A stretch of 64,000 bases of DNA from Streptococcus oralis (GTDB lineage Bacteria > Bacillota > Bacilli > Lactobacillales > Streptococcaceae). The stretch's first letter is position 1, and each line of letters opens with the position of its first letter. This document shows positions 22,344 through 32,238 of this stretch, one piece after another. The notes beneath the pieces are model-generated. The model was given only the letters and a program-made list of their open reading frames with translations. It had not been told where the DNA came from and did not search any database. The stretch is taken from contig NZ_RJPK01000005.1 of the NCBI RefSeq assembly GCF_003943415.1, forward strand, positions 95,101 to 159,100. The letters are read 5' to 3'. A program made the position numbers and the translations under genes.

Positions 22344-22376
22344 AGTATACCCAATCTAGTTCAGAATTAGTTCAGA
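22344..22376 (-). promoter_or_regulatory. ABC/two-component operon promoter with direct-repeat operator
   Basis: A minus-strand TATACT -10 (22349-22344) lies 29 bp before the ATPase ATG. In the -35 region two copies of TAGTTCAGA (plus strand 22357-22365 and 22368-22376) are spaced 11 bp start to start, one helical turn. This is the usual geometry for OmpR-family regulators, which suggests autoregulation. Confidence 0.55.
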
Positions 22377-22564
22377 GATCGAGCAAAAATTCTAAAAGTT
22401 GATCCCACCTTTCAAAAGTCGCTCTAGCTTCATTAGAAAGAACTCAGTTTTTCTTTTCCTTTACCCCATTCTTTCTTTATAATCCTGAGGGTTTTGTATG
22501 GAGACTTTGTTATAACGCTAGTCTCAAAAAGTCATTTATTAAACTCCATCAAGAGCAGGCTTTA

Positions 22565-22573
22565 TGATATAAT
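22565..22573 (+). promoter_or_regulatory. luxS promoter (extended -10)
   Basis: TGATATAAT gives an extended -10, 28 bp before the luxS ATG. No convincing -35 is seen. The rest of the 245-bp gap between the divergent ATPase operon and luxS holds nothing else I can support. Confidence 0.5.
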
Positions 22574-22600
22574 GAAAGAAGAAAACTGAAAGGAACGACT

Positions 22601-23083
22601 ATGTCAAAAGAAGTTATTGTTGAAAGTTTTGAACTTGACCACACCATTGTCAAAGCACCCTATGTTCGCTTGATTGGGGAAGAAACTGGACCAAAGGGAG
22701 ATGTCATCTCCAATTTTGATATTCGTTTGGTGCAACCAAATGAAGACTCTATCCCTACCGCTGGCCTTCACACTATCGAGCACCTCTTGGCCAAACTCAT
22801 CCGTACCCGCATTGACGGCATGATTGACTGTTCACCATTTGGTTGCCGGACAGGCTTCCACATGATTATGTGGGGACGTCACACCAGCGCTGAGATTGCA
22901 GCTGTTATCAAGGATTCGCTCAAGGAAATTGCTGAAACCACTACTTGGGAAGATGTCCCTGGAACAACCATCGAATCTTGCGGAAACTACAAGGACCACA
23001 GCCTCTTTTCTGCTAAAGAATGGGCGAAACTCATCCTGGAACAAGGAATTTCAGATGATGCCTTTGAGCGTCATGTCATCTAA
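22601..23083 (+). CDS. luxS: S-ribosylhomocysteine lyase LuxS
   Basis: Cleaves S-ribosylhomocysteine to homocysteine and DPD, the precursor of autoinducer-2, in the activated methyl cycle. The metal site is visible as HTIEH at residues 57-61 and the Cys of ESCGNY near 127; the catalytic Cys is in [11 protein letters not shown]. Length is 160 residues, as in other streptococci. GAAAGGAACG precedes the ATG. It converges with clpL, and the two share a short gap. The pair luxS-clpL near dexB is as in pneumococcus. Confidence 0.97.
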   Translation: MSKEVIVESFELDHTIVKAPYVRLIGEETGPKGDVISNFDIRLVQPNEDSIPTAGLHTIEHLLAKLIRTRIDGMIDCSPFGCRTGFHMIMWGRHTSAEIAAVIKDSLKEIAETTTWEDVPGTTIESCGNYKDHSLFSAKEWAKLILEQGISDDAFERHVI

Positions 23084-23088
23084 ACAAA

Positions 23089-23122
23089 TAAAGGAACCAG
23101 CTTATTAGCTAGTTCCTTATTT
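23089..23122 (+). terminator. luxS terminator
   Basis: The arms ATAAAGGAACCAG and CTAGTTCCTTAT are followed by TTTTTTC on the plus strand, immediately after luxS. It may also act on clpL from the other side. Confidence 0.8.
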
Positions 23123-23140
23123 TTTTCTCAAAATCTTAAG

Positions 23141-25246
23141 TTAGGCTTTTTCACGAATGACCAAGACACCATCTTCCATATCTGCTTCCAGATGTTTAGC
23201 ATCTAGATGATCCAAGTGGAAGTCCGTCACCTTATCACGAATTTGTTGTTCCACCACGCGACGGAGTGGACGAACACCCATGACTTCGTCATAGCCTTCT
23301 TCTGTGATAAAGTCCTTAGCTGCTTGGCTGACTTCCAAATCAATGTCTTTCTTAGCCAAGGTTTGGTTGACTTCAGCCAACATCAAGTCCACAATCTTAG
23401 AAAGATCTTCCTTATTCAAGTGTGAGAACTCGATAACTGCATTAAAGCGGTTCAGGAATTCTGGACGGAAGAATGGTTTCAAGCGATCCATCAATTCTGG
23501 TTTATCCGCATCTTCTGTCAAGTTGGCTTCATAACCAAATCCAGCATTTGATGTTGCGATAATGACAGTGTTTTTAAAGTTCACGGTATTTCCTTGGCCA
23601 TCTGTCAAACGACCATCATCTAGGACTTGGAGGAGAAGAGTAATTACTTGAGGATCTGCCTTTTCAATTTCGTCCAAGAGAATGATAGAGTAAGGATTGC
23701 GACGAACTCGTTCTGTCAAGGTATTGCTGTTGTCATCATATCCTACATAACCGGCTGTTGTACCGATTAGCTTAGATACAGCTGTGCGGTCACTGTATTC
23801 AGACATATCCAAACGAATGATAGCATCCTTGGTTCCAAACATATCGAGCGCCAATTGCTTAGCAAGCTCCGTCTTCCCGACACCAGTAGGACCTACGAAG
23901 AGGAAGCTACCGATTGGGCGATTGCCTTCATCAAAACCAGCACGGTTACGACGAATAGCACGAGCCACTGCTTCTACTGCCTTATCTTGACCGATTACCT
24001 TGTGTTCCAAGCGATGAGCCATATCTTTCAAACGTTCGATGTCTGACGCTCCCATTTGTGACACTGGGATACCTGTCATTCGTTCCACAGATTCAGCCAC
24101 ATCATTGACAGTGGCAGTTACTTTCATGTCTTCTGTATGGTTTTCGACTTTTTTCTCTAATTCAGCAATACGTGTCTTGGCATTGAGAGCTGCTTCAAAA
24201 TCTTCCGCCTCAACTGCTTTTTCTTGCTTGTCTTTTTCTGCCTCAATTTCACGTTCAACAGCATGCACATCTGTTACAGGATGTTGAGCTGCCAAGTGAG
24301 CTGCCGTTACATCGACAAGGTCGATAGCCTTATCTGGCAAGCTGCGTTGTGGAATGTATTGGATAGAATAATCCACTGCTGCTTTCAAGACTTCGTCTGG
24401 CAAGATAACATTGTGATGTTGTTGATAGAGGTCACGAATTCCTTGAAGGATTTTAAAGGTATCCTCTGCTGAAGGAGCATTGACCTTCACTTCGTTGAAA
24501 CGACGAGCAAGAGCTGCATTTTTCAAGATGGTGTTACGGTATTCGTCTTGAGTCGTTGCCCCAATCACTGTCAACTCACCACGAGAGAGAGCTGGCTTGA
24601 GAATGTCCGCAAGCCCTTTAGATCCACTGTCTCCACCAGTGCTACCAGCGCCAAGGATTTGGTGAATTTCATCAAAGAAGAGGATAATATTGCCTGCTTC
24701 TTTCACTTCGTTGACTAGGTTTTGAACGTTTTCTTCAAAGCTACCACGGTATTGAGTACCAGCCTCAAGACCTGAAATATCAATGGAAATGATTTCCTTG
24801 TTTTTAATAGCAGCTGGAACGTCTCCATTCACAATTGCTTGTGCTAGACCTTCGACAACGGCTGTCTTACCAACACCTGCATCTCCAACCAGAACTGGAT
24901 TGTTCTTGGTACGACGTGAGAGGATTTCAGATGTTTCTTGAATTTCCTTGTTTCGCCCGATAACAGGATCCAACTTGCCCTCGCGAGCTTCCGCTGTCAA
25001 GTTACGACCTAGTTCAGCAAGGACACCGTCTTGTTTCATACCTGAAGCATGTTGTTGCATTTGCGCATCAGATTCTGCACTTCCTGGCAATTGCCCAGTT
25101 GCACGATAATGAGCAAATTCCTCAGGTGTCACTTCGCGTCCATTAATCAAGTAGCGACGGTTTTCAGAACTATATCCTCGCATACCACCCATCAATTGGT
25201 TAAATAAATCATCCATGTTGTTAAAGTTATTAAAGTTGTTGTTCAT
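23141..25246 (-). CDS. clpL: ATP-dependent chaperone/protease subunit ClpL
   Basis: An HSP100 disaggregase of 701 residues with two AAA+ domains. Walker A motifs are [13 protein letters not shown] (about 120) and [13 protein letters not shown] (about 450); Walker B sequences are [10 protein letters not shown] and [11 protein letters not shown] short coiled-coil M domain lies between them. The N-terminal region is short and Asn-rich ([15 protein letters not shown]), typical of ClpL, which lacks the double Clp-N repeats of ClpC. GAGGTAAAGAAT precedes the ATG. A CtsR-type operator lies upstream of its promoter, so it is probably heat and stress induced. Confidence 0.95.
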   Translation of the reverse strand: MNNNFNNFNNMDDLFNQLMGGMRGYSSENRRYLINGREVTPEEFAHYRATGQLPGSAESDAQMQQHASGMKQDGVLAELGRNLTAEAREGKLDPVIGRNKEIQETSEILSRRTKNNPVLVGDAGVGKTAVVEGLAQAIVNGDVPAAIKNKEIISIDISGLEAGTQYRGSFEENVQNLVNEVKEAGNIILFFDEIHQILGAGSTGGDSGSKGLADILKPALSRGELTVIGATTQDEYRNTILKNAALARRFNEVKVNAPSAEDTFKILQGIRDLYQQHHNVILPDEVLKAAVDYSIQYIPQRSLPDKAIDLVDVTAAHLAAQHPVTDVHAVEREIEAEKDKQEKAVEAEDFEAALNAKTRIAELEKKVENHTEDMKVTATVNDVAESVERMTGIPVSQMGASDIERLKDMAHRLEHKVIGQDKAVEAVARAIRRNRAGFDEGNRPIGSFLFVGPTGVGKTELAKQLALDMFGTKDAIIRLDMSEYSDRTAVSKLIGTTAGYVGYDDNSNTLTERVRRNPYSIILLDEIEKADPQVITLLLQVLDDGRLTDGQGNTVNFKNTVIIATSNAGFGYEANLTEDADKPELMDRLKPFFRPEFLNRFNAVIEFSHLNKEDLSKIVDLMLAEVNQTLAKKDIDLEVSQAAKDFITEEGYDEVMGVRPLRRVVEQQIRDKVTDFHLDHLDAKHLEADMEDGVLVIREKA

Positions 25247-25329
25247 ATTCTTTACCTCATTTATTGTTAATTAATTGCGATCTCTGATATTGACTATCTT
25301 TGACCTTTGTTTTAAAAATTTTAGACTAG

Positions 25330-25419
25330 CTAACTAGCTACCCTACGTATAATTTCTGGTTTTTCTTTTTTAAATAAGCCTTCTATCATCTTCTTTTCAA
25401 AATCTGTTAGATTTAACAT
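25330..25419 (-). CDS. 29-residue leader ORF upstream of clpL
   Basis: A small frame in the long clpL leader: ATG at 25419, TAG at 25332-25330. The product starts MLNLTDFEKKMIEGLFKKEK and ends EIIRRVAS. AAAGGGGTGAGG lies just upstream as a plausible ribosome site. The peptide could form an amphipathic, charged helix. It lies between the clpL promoter and the clpL ATG, so it would be translated from the same transcript. I do not recognise a family; it may be a leader peptide or a short stress protein. Confidence 0.45.
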   Translation of the reverse strand: MLNLTDFEKKMIEGLFKKEKPEIIRRVAS

Positions 25420-25451
25420 AGGCCTCACCCCTTTCTAGGGTATCTATCGTA

Positions 25452-25481
25452 CATTTTCAAGAAATAGAATCATTGAAAATG
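25452..25481. repeat. Inverted repeat in the clpL leader
   Basis: CATTTTCAA and TTGAAAATG form perfect 9-bp arms around 12 nt, just downstream of the predicted clpL start site. Its role is unknown; it could be an RNA hairpin or a protein site. The whole 416-bp clpL-pflB gap holds this repeat, the leader ORF, the clpL promoter/operator and the pflB terminator. Confidence 0.5.
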
Positions 25482-25516
25482 AAGTTTTCTAAGGAATTCA
25501 TTTTCCTTATGTTTCT

Positions 25517-25545
25517 ACTATATCACATTAGTCAGTAAAAGTCAA
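25517..25545 (-). promoter_or_regulatory. clpL promoter
   Basis: Minus-strand TTGACT (25545-25540), 17 bp, TATAGT (25522-25517). The leader to the clpL ATG is about 260 nt, unusually long. Confidence 0.75.
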
Positions 25546-25550
25546 CACTT

Positions 25551-25567
25551 TTTGACCAAATTTGACT
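25551..25567. promoter_or_regulatory. CtsR-type heat-shock operator
   Basis: Minus-strand AGTCAAATTTGGTCAAA matches the CtsR heptad repeat (RGTCAAA-N3-RGTCAAA), differing only in the central A of the spacer. It lies 5 bp upstream of the clpL -35, in line with CtsR control of clp genes in streptococci. Confidence 0.75.
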
Positions 25568-25613
25568 ATTTTTTAAAAAATTTTTGAGGTCTTGAATAGA
25601 TAATGTAAGTGCA

Positions 25614-25639
25614 CAAAAAAGCCAGTCATATCGACTGGC
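25614..25639 (-). terminator. pflB terminator
   Basis: GCCAGTC and GACTGGC arms with a 5-nt loop, followed on the minus strand by TTTTTT. It lies 24 bp past the pflB stop. Confidence 0.85.
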
Positions 25640-25662
25640 TTTCTTTCTATTCTAATTGAATA

Positions 25663-27978
25663 TTAGCTCAATGCATCATCCATTGAAAGAACTTCGTGGA
25701 AGACACGTTGTGTCAATTCAGTTTTTTGTTCTGGTGTGAGGTATTTAGTGTTTACACAGTATCCAGAGATACGAACGATAACATCTTCACCTGACATGAT
25801 CTTTTCGTAAACATCGTTCAAGTCCATAACGTTCAAGTTAACGTGTTGTCCACCGTTTTCGAAGTAACCATCAAGGATTGTTACCAAGTTATCCACTTGT
25901 TCGTCACGAGTCTTACCAAGAGCACGAGGTGAAACTTGAGTTGTCAATGAAATACCGTCAGCTGCGTAACTAAAGTCAAGGCTAGCAAGTGAGTTCAAGT
26001 TTTGCAACCATCCACCTTTAGCTTTGTTAGATGGGTTAGCACCTGGTGAGAAGAATTCAAGTTTAGACAAGTTTACAGAACCATCTTCGTTGAGGTATAC
26101 ACCTTTGTGGACTGGTGAATTACCAGTTTGTTTAGAGTAAGCAACGTTAGATGTGATTGTCAAAAGTGATACTGTAGCTTCTGCGTCTTTGTATAGTTTG
26201 TGGCTACGTAGACGAGTTGTGTAAGCTTCGATCAACCATTCTGCCAATTCGTTTGAACGAGGGTCATCTTCACCCCAACGTGGGTATTCACCGATTGTTT
26301 CATAATCGTAGATGTAGCCATTTTCATCACGGATTGGTTTAACTGTAGCGTACTTGATAGCTGACAATGTATCAACAGTGTTAGCAAATCCACAGATACC
26401 GAATCCCATGTTAGCACGTTGTTTAGTTGGCAAGAAGGCCATTTGAACAGCTTCGTAGTTGTACTTGTCAGTCATGTAGTGGATGATATTCAAAGCATCT
26501 ACGTAAGTGTCAGTCAACCAGTCAAGAGATTTTTCAAAGTTCGCTTTAACTGATTCGAATTCAAGAACCTCGTCACGAATAGGATCGATGTCAAATACTT
26601 TGTAGTCTTTGTGAACATCGTCATAACCACCATTCAAACCAGTGAGAAGAGCTTTAAGAACGTTTACACGAGCACCGAAGTACTGGATGTTGTGGCGTTG
26701 ATCTTCGTTTTCTGGGTCAAGCGGTGACACACAGCATGAGATACAGCTCATTTCACCATATCCATCTTTAGCCATTGTTGTTACACCTTCGTATTGGATA
26801 GAAGAGTGTTTGTGGCTCATATGCATACAGTAGCGACGGAAGTTGTATGGCAATTTGTCAGTCCAAAGAACTGTCAAGTTTGGCTCTGGAGAGTTACCGA
26901 TATTGTCAAGAGTGTTCAAGAAACGGTAGTCCATCTTAGTAACACGGTGACGACCGTCATTACCCATACCAGCCATAGAAGTTGTGATGAAGGTTGGGTC
27001 ACCTGAGTACAATTGGTCATAAGCTTTTGTACGAGCAAATTTAACTGTACGAAGTTTCATAACGAAATCATCAACGAATTCTTGGATTTCTGATTCAGTA
27101 AATGTACCACGAGCAAGGTCACGTTCTGCAAAGATATCAAGTACGATTGGCACACGTCCTAGAGATGTTGCAGCACCGTTGATAACACGGCAGACAGCCA
27201 TGAAAGCGATGTTAACCCATTGGATTGCTTCTTTCGTGTTCATCGCTGGTTTGCGGACATCAACTCCGTAAAGGTCTCCCAAGCGAACAACTTGTTGCAA
27301 TGCTTGGTATTGAAGGTTTACTTCTTCACGAAGACGGATTGTTTCTTCATCAATTTCTTTAATTGCATTCCAATCGTTTACTTTTTCTTGCATCAAGTAG
27401 TCTGCACCGTAAAGAGCAAGACGTGCGTAAACACCAATGATACGCCCACGTGAGTAGGCATCTGGAAGACCAGTTACAGTGTGAGCATGACGAGCGCGAC
27501 GGATGTTTGAAGTGTAGGCACGAAAGATACCATCGTTAACTGTTGTTACGTATTTAGTAAAGATTTCGTGAACAGCTGGATCTGGTTCGTATCCATTTTC
27601 TTTCAAAGTAGTTTCAGCCATACGGATACCACCTTTTGGCATGAAGTTCAATTTGAAGAGTTCATCGTTTTGGATACCAAAGATCAATTCGTTTTCTTTG
27701 TCGATAAATCCAGCAGGAATATCAGCAATAGATGTTGGACGAGTGTCCATTGGGAAACGAGTTTCTTCGTAGTGTGCTTTTGTTTCTTCTACGATTTTTT
27801 TGATGTGAAGTGAACGTTCTGTTGGTCCAGCAAGGAAACTTTCATCTCCATCGTAAGGTGTGTAGTTGGCTTGAACGAAGCGAGAGATACTTGCTTTTTC
27901 TTTCCAATCTACGCCTTTGAAGCCTTCCCAAGCTTTATCAAAAATATCTTGTGCTTCAACAACTGTCTTAACAACCAT
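25663..27978 (-). CDS. pflB: Pyruvate formate-lyase PflB
   Basis: The glycyl-radical enzyme that converts pyruvate and CoA to acetyl-CoA and formate during mixed-acid fermentation. The active-site cysteine pair is in SCISCCVSP near the middle. The glycyl-radical loop [13 protein letters not shown] lies near the C-terminus. I chose the ATG at 27978 ([17 protein letters not shown], 771 residues), which agrees with streptococcal PflB and has GAGGA upstream; 12 extra in-frame codons exist. The enzyme needs a PFL-activating enzyme encoded elsewhere. An inverted repeat lies in the leader. Confidence 0.96.
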   Translation of the reverse strand: MVVKTVVEAQDIFDKAWEGFKGVDWKEKASISRFVQANYTPYDGDESFLAGPTERSLHIKKIVEETKAHYEETRFPMDTRPTSIADIPAGFIDKENELIFGIQNDELFKLNFMPKGGIRMAETTLKENGYEPDPAVHEIFTKYVTTVNDGIFRAYTSNIRRARHAHTVTGLPDAYSRGRIIGVYARLALYGADYLMQEKVNDWNAIKEIDEETIRLREEVNLQYQALQQVVRLGDLYGVDVRKPAMNTKEAIQWVNIAFMAVCRVINGAATSLGRVPIVLDIFAERDLARGTFTESEIQEFVDDFVMKLRTVKFARTKAYDQLYSGDPTFITTSMAGMGNDGRHRVTKMDYRFLNTLDNIGNSPEPNLTVLWTDKLPYNFRRYCMHMSHKHSSIQYEGVTTMAKDGYGEMSCISCCVSPLDPENEDQRHNIQYFGARVNVLKALLTGLNGGYDDVHKDYKVFDIDPIRDEVLEFESVKANFEKSLDWLTDTYVDALNIIHYMTDKYNYEAVQMAFLPTKQRANMGFGICGFANTVDTLSAIKYATVKPIRDENGYIYDYETIGEYPRWGEDDPRSNELAEWLIEAYTTRLRSHKLYKDAEATVSLLTITSNVAYSKQTGNSPVHKGVYLNEDGSVNLSKLEFFSPGANPSNKAKGGWLQNLNSLASLDFSYAADGISLTTQVSPRALGKTRDEQVDNLVTILDGYFENGGQHVNLNVMDLNDVYEKIMSGEDVIVRISGYCVNTKYLTPEQKTELTQRVFHEVLSMDDALS

Positions 27979-28003
27979 GTTAATGTCCTCATTTTTCTTT
28001 CTA

Positions 28004-28039
28004 GTAACAGTCATCTGTTACATTCATGAGACCAGTATA
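28004..28039 (-). promoter_or_regulatory. pflB promoter region with leader inverted repeat
   Basis: A minus-strand TGGTATACT extended -10 (core 28039-28034) is followed by the inverted repeat GTAACAG-TCAT-CTGTTAC (28004-28021), just before the ribosome site. A regulator site or leader hairpin is possible. The regulator is not identified. Confidence 0.5.
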
Positions 28040-28177
28040 CCATACAGTAACCGATTTCAACAAGCGAAAAAAGGCTTTTTTATCACTTTCTTTTCTAATA
28101 CAGTCTGTTTATCGGCGCAATCTGTATTATATATTTGAAAGAATGAGTACTCTTTTCCATTTTTTCAGAAAAAAAGG

Positions 28178-28183
28178 TATAAT
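28178..28183 (+). promoter_or_regulatory. dinB -10 element
   Basis: GGTATAAT lies 31 bp before the dinB ATG. The upstream -35 is poor. No SOS box is seen. Confidence 0.4.
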
Positions 28184-28214
28184 GAATAAAAAATGACATT
28201 AGAAAGGAAGCAAA

Positions 28215-29276
28215 ATGCTCATATTTCCATTGATTAATGATTTGTCCAGAAAAATCATCCATATCGACATGGATGCCTTTTTTGCTGCGGTGGAAATAAG
28301 AGACAATCCTAAGTTAAAAGGAAAACCTGTCATCATTGGGAGCGATCCCAGACAAACAGGCGGACGGGGAGTTGTGTCTACTTGTAGCTACGAGGCACGA
28401 GCCTTTGGCATTCACTCTGCCATGAGTTCTAAAGAAGCTTATGAGCGTTGTCCTCAAGCCGTCTTTATCTCGGGAAATTATGAAAAATACAAAACTGTGG
28501 GACTTGAGATCCGAGCTATTTTTAAACGTTACACCGACCTGATTGAACCTATGAGTATTGACGAAGCCTACTTGGATGTGACGGAAAATAAACTCGGTAT
28601 CAAGTCAGCTGTCAAAATAGCTCGTCTCATTCAACAAGATATCTGGCAGGAGCTGCACCTTACCGCTTCAGCCGGTGTGTCTTATAACAAATTCTTAGCT
28701 AAAATGGCCAGCGATTATCAAAAGCCACATGGTTTGACAGTTATCCTCCCTGACCAAGCCCAAGAATTTCTCAAACAAATGGATATTGCTAAATTTCATG
28801 GAGTGGGCAAGAAAACAGTGGAAAGGCTTCATGAAATGGGTATTTATACTGGCGCAGACTTATTAGACGTTTCTGAAGTCACTTTAATCGATCGGTTTGG
28901 CAGACTCGGTTTTGACCTTTATCGAAAGGCTCGTGGAATTCACAATTCTCCAGTCAAGTCCAATCGCATTCGTAAGTCCATCGGCAAGGAGAAAACCTAT
29001 GGTAAGATTCTCCAGGCTGAAGAGGACATCAAAAAAGAGCTGACTCTCCTATCTGAAAAAGTAGCTCACAATCTCAGCAAACAAGACAAAGCTGGAAAAA
29101 TCATTATCCTAAAGATTCGTTACGCTGACTTCTCCACTCTAACTAGGCGGAAAAGCCTCTCACAAGCAACACAGGACGCTAGTCAGATTTCTCAAACCGC
29201 CCTTCAACTTTACGAAGAACTAGCTGAAAAAGAGAAAGGCGTTCGTTTACTAGGAATTACAGTGACAGGATTTTAA
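28215..29276 (+). CDS. dinB: DNA polymerase IV (DinB)
   Basis: A Y-family translesion polymerase of 353 residues. The catalytic metal-binding motifs are [14 protein letters not shown] near 15 and [10 protein letters not shown] near 115. The HhH-bearing thumb ([17 protein letters not shown]) and the little-finger domain ([10 protein letters not shown]) follow. GAAAGGAAG precedes the ATG. The C-terminus lacks an obvious beta-clamp QxxLF peptide; the last residues are LLGITVTGF, which often serves this role in streptococcal DinB. It converges with uppP and shares a bidirectional terminator with it. Confidence 0.94.
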   Translation: MLIFPLINDLSRKIIHIDMDAFFAAVEIRDNPKLKGKPVIIGSDPRQTGGRGVVSTCSYEARAFGIHSAMSSKEAYERCPQAVFISGNYEKYKTVGLEIRAIFKRYTDLIEPMSIDEAYLDVTENKLGIKSAVKIARLIQQDIWQELHLTASAGVSYNKFLAKMASDYQKPHGLTVILPDQAQEFLKQMDIAKFHGVGKKTVERLHEMGIYTGADLLDVSEVTLIDRFGRLGFDLYRKARGIHNSPVKSNRIRKSIGKEKTYGKILQAEEDIKKELTLLSEKVAHNLSKQDKAGKIIILKIRYADFSTLTRRKSLSQATQDASQISQTALQLYEELAEKEKGVRLLGITVTGF

Positions 29277-29307
29277 AAAGCTTGAAGGAAAATTCCCTCA
29301 AGCTTTT
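29275..29307. terminator. Bidirectional terminator between dinB and uppP
   Basis: AAAAAGCTTGAAGGAA and TTCCCTCAAGCTTTTT form a strong stem with T runs on both strands, starting at the dinB stop codon. Confidence 0.85.
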
Positions 29308-29309
29308 TC

Positions 29310-30155
29310 TTATACAAATAAACGCACAAAACTATAGAGCAACAAGACACTACCGAGTACGATACGGTATTTACCAAAGAGTGTAAAGTCGTGCTTCTTC
29401 ACATAGCTAGTCAAGAAACGAATAGCAACCATGCTGACCGCGAAGGCAACACCCATAGCGACCAAAAGCAAGAATAGTTGACCAAAACTCAAGAGTTGAC
29501 CTGCTTTAATAAATTTGAAAATCTTTAAAGCACTGGCTCCGAACATAACAGGAATTCCGAGATAGAAGGTAAACTCTGTTACGACAGAGCGGCTTGTACC
29601 ATTCAACAAACCACCAACGATAGTGGCACCAGAACGGCTTGTACCTGGGAAAAGGGCGAGGACTTGGAAAAGTCCGATGTAAAGAGCTGTTTTATAAGGC
29701 AACTTGTCTAGCTCTGTTACTGTTGGTTTAATGGCTTGCGCCTTATTTCTTTTTTCAAGATAGATAAAGGCAACACCGTAGATAATCAACATGATCGCAA
29801 CTGAAACCATGTTATGGAAGTTGGTATCAAACCAATCATCCAACTTAAAGACCAATAGCAAAGGCAAGGTTGCAACGAGAACTTTTGACCACAATTGCCA
29901 AGTTCGACGAACTTCGACCTTATCCTTTGTTGGTTTAAAAGGATTGAGCTTGTTAAAGTAAATCACCATAACGGCTAAAATAGCACCAAGCTGAATGACA
30001 ACATTAAACATGGACATAAAGGCTTCATTTTGGTCCTTGTATTGGACAAATTCTTCCACCAAGATCAAGTGTCCTGTACTTGAAATGGGCAACCATTCTG
30101 TAATTCCTTCAACAATCCCAAAAAAGATTGACTTCAAAATTTCAATAAAATACAT
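29310..30155 (-). CDS. uppP: Undecaprenyl-diphosphatase UppP (BacA)
   Basis: Recycles undecaprenyl pyrophosphate to the monophosphate carrier used for peptidoglycan and capsule; overproduction gives bacitracin resistance. The two catalytic blocks are visible: [21 protein letters not shown] near residue 16 and [16 protein letters not shown] near 170. The 281-residue protein has about eight membrane segments. AGGAG precedes the ATG, and an extended -10 TGCTATAAT lies just upstream. It supports the capsule pathway functionally but is a core gene. Confidence 0.95.
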   Translation of the reverse strand: MYFIEILKSIFFGIVEGITEWLPISSTGHLILVEEFVQYKDQNEAFMSMFNVVIQLGAILAVMVIYFNKLNPFKPTKDKVEVRRTWQLWSKVLVATLPLLLVFKLDDWFDTNFHNMVSVAIMLIIYGVAFIYLEKRNKAQAIKPTVTELDKLPYKTALYIGLFQVLALFPGTSRSGATIVGGLLNGTSRSVVTEFTFYLGIPVMFGASALKIFKFIKAGQLLSFGQLFLLLVAMGVAFAVSMVAIRFLTSYVKKHDFTLFGKYRIVLGSVLLLYSFVRLFV

Positions 30156-30215
30156 ACATTACTCCTTTTTCTGTCCTCTATTATAGCATAATTTCGGATG
30201 TTGTGATAGATTTTT

Positions 30216-32105
30216 CTAGAAGGCGCCAATGCTACCACCGCCTCCACCTCCTGAGAATCCTCCACCTGAAGAACCACTTCCAGAAGAGACAGAGTAGGTA
30301 CTTGCTGTATTTGCAATACTAGCATAGTGACTCATTTGAGCAGTTGAATGATAAAACATACTGTGCCAGCCATAAGCTACGTAAAGATTGATATCTGGGT
30401 TCTCAACTTGAATCTGATAAGATTTCATCAAATGACTCACCTTGTCCGCATAACCAAATAAAGTAGCATAGACAAGGAGGCGATTCCAAAGAACAATACT
30501 CTCTAATTCTACCTTGTCTAGGTGGGCGATATCGCGAAGCATGTTTTCAAAACTAGTCCAGAGATAGTATGCTTCTAGCCCTTCTTCGTTTAAAACACCA
30601 TCACGAGTATCAAATCGGGTCGTCCAATAATAGACGGCAGCTAACAGCAAGCCTGCAAATCCAAGGATAAGAAGTGGCAGAGAAAGATACCCGTGAGCAT
30701 CCAAACTGTACAAGAACCAGCCAAAACCAACGAAAGCAGGTAAAATCGTAAAGACACCTATCGTCAATCTCAGGATTTTTTCTCCATTACTCAGTGAACG
30801 ATAATAAGCTGGAAGTTGCAAAGAGGATACCCGCTTTCTCACCCCATCCTGCATCTGCTTCAGAGCTTGCTCGAAAGAAGACTTAAGCTTACGTCCTGTT
30901 TTCTGAATCCTTTTTTCATCAGCTGCTTTTGCACCTTGGTAAAGACTAGTTGACACTTGGTAATCTGCAAACAAATCTGAAACAAGCACTTCTTCTCTTC
31001 CTGAAAAGGCCAAATTAAGGCAATCCTTTTCGAAACTTGCCAATCCTTTTTCTTTTACGACTTTTAAACGAACCTCATCTCCATTTGAGATGATCGAAAC
31101 ATTTCCACGGTCAATCACATCCAACAAGGTTGCCTGAACGAGTTGGTCAAAGGTGAACTTCCCTCCTCCCTTGGTCAAGGGGCTGACTTCCTCTAAAGAA
31201 GTGGAGTAAACAGCTTCCGATAAAACCATCGGTTCTAAGTCCATTGGCGGTTCATAGAGACGGTGATTTTTGGCATATTTCTTCGATGGAGAGGTTTTTC
31301 TTCTGTAAATGCAGTAGAAAATAACACTAAAGACTAAAGAAAGCGAGAGTAGCAAAGGGATGACCCACGTAACCAGAGCTTTGCTCTGAGCTTTTTCAGC
31401 AGTAATGGATTCCTCTATTTTTTCAAATTCTGCTAAACGATTGCCCTTCAATCCCTGATCCAAAGCAGTTTCAAAATCTTTTCTAGGCCAATGGGCATGC
31501 AATTCAACCCCACGCTGACGAGGTAGGTTCTGCAAATGAACACGATAATCACCACCTGTCTTCTCTACCTTGCCCTCTGTAAAGAGTTTCCCTGTATGAA
31601 AGAAAAGTTTTTCAGCTCTATTAAAGCCCGTTACCCGAAACTCAAAATTTTCGATAGGTTCTGAACTATCCGTCAGGGGCTGCCAATTAAGTTCCGCGAT
31701 ATCATCATATAGAAATAGGAGATTTTTTAGTTGCCATGTGATTACCACTTCAACGGTATCCCCCCTTTGGCCTGGATTATACACTTTTACAGTATAACCT
31801 TCCGATTCTTCTATCACTTCACTATTGACATTTTCAATGGCAGCAGCATTTTTCCATACCTGAATCTTCGGACTGGAATCTATTTCAAAGCCCTTTGGCA
31901 TCTTACCAGCATGGCCAAGTCCTACTAGTTGTCCATTAAAGTCTTCATCAAAATAGTAGACTACTTTCTCCCTAAATTCTGCTGTATTATCTGCATGAAT
32001 ATACAAATCACCTTGATAAGAGCGAATCTTGAAATCAACCGCAAAAACAGAGAGTGGTAAAATACAAAACAAGCTAAATAAAAGCAAGAAAAAAGTCTTT
32101 TTCAC
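30216..32105 (-). CDS. DUF2207 membrane protein
   Basis: A 629-residue predicted surface/membrane protein. It has a signal peptide (MKKTFFLLLFSLFCILPLSVFA), an extracellular beta-rich domain to about residue 235, a membrane helix at about 246-266, a cytoplasmic segment, two more helices near 455-475 and 480-500, and a Gly/Ser tail ending GGGFSGGGGGGSIGAF. This is the DUF2207 arrangement; function is not established. The start is GTG at 32105 with GGGGG upstream. It is monocistronic, diverging from the glutamine ABC genes. Confidence 0.85.
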   Translation of the reverse strand: MKKTFFLLLFSLFCILPLSVFAVDFKIRSYQGDLYIHADNTAEFREKVVYYFDEDFNGQLVGLGHAGKMPKGFEIDSSPKIQVWKNAAAIENVNSEVIEESEGYTVKVYNPGQRGDTVEVVITWQLKNLLFLYDDIAELNWQPLTDSSEPIENFEFRVTGFNRAEKLFFHTGKLFTEGKVEKTGGDYRVHLQNLPRQRGVELHAHWPRKDFETALDQGLKGNRLAEFEKIEESITAEKAQSKALVTWVIPLLLSLSLVFSVIFYCIYRRKTSPSKKYAKNHRLYEPPMDLEPMVLSEAVYSTSLEEVSPLTKGGGKFTFDQLVQATLLDVIDRGNVSIISNGDEVRLKVVKEKGLASFEKDCLNLAFSGREEVLVSDLFADYQVSTSLYQGAKAADEKRIQKTGRKLKSSFEQALKQMQDGVRKRVSSLQLPAYYRSLSNGEKILRLTIGVFTILPAFVGFGWFLYSLDAHGYLSLPLLILGFAGLLLAAVYYWTTRFDTRDGVLNEEGLEAYYLWTSFENMLRDIAHLDKVELESIVLWNRLLVYATLFGYADKVSHLMKSYQIQVENPDINLYVAYGWHSMFYHSTAQMSHYASIANTASTYSVSSGSGSSGGGFSGGGGGGSIGAF

Positions 32106-32171
32106 AACACAATCCCCCTTTTTATCTTTGCTATCATTATATCATTTTTTATAAGTAAAGGCTTACTTGTA

Positions 32172-32200
32172 TTGAAAATCTCACCATTTTTAGATACAAT
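32172..32200 (+). promoter_or_regulatory. Promoter of the glutamine-type ABC operon
   Basis: TTGAAA, 17 bp, TACAAT (32195-32200), 38 bp before the ATG. Good spacing and near-consensus hexamers. Confidence 0.75.
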
Positions 32201-32238
32201 AGAGAGAAGTCATTTTTAGACTAGAAATAGGAGAAAAC

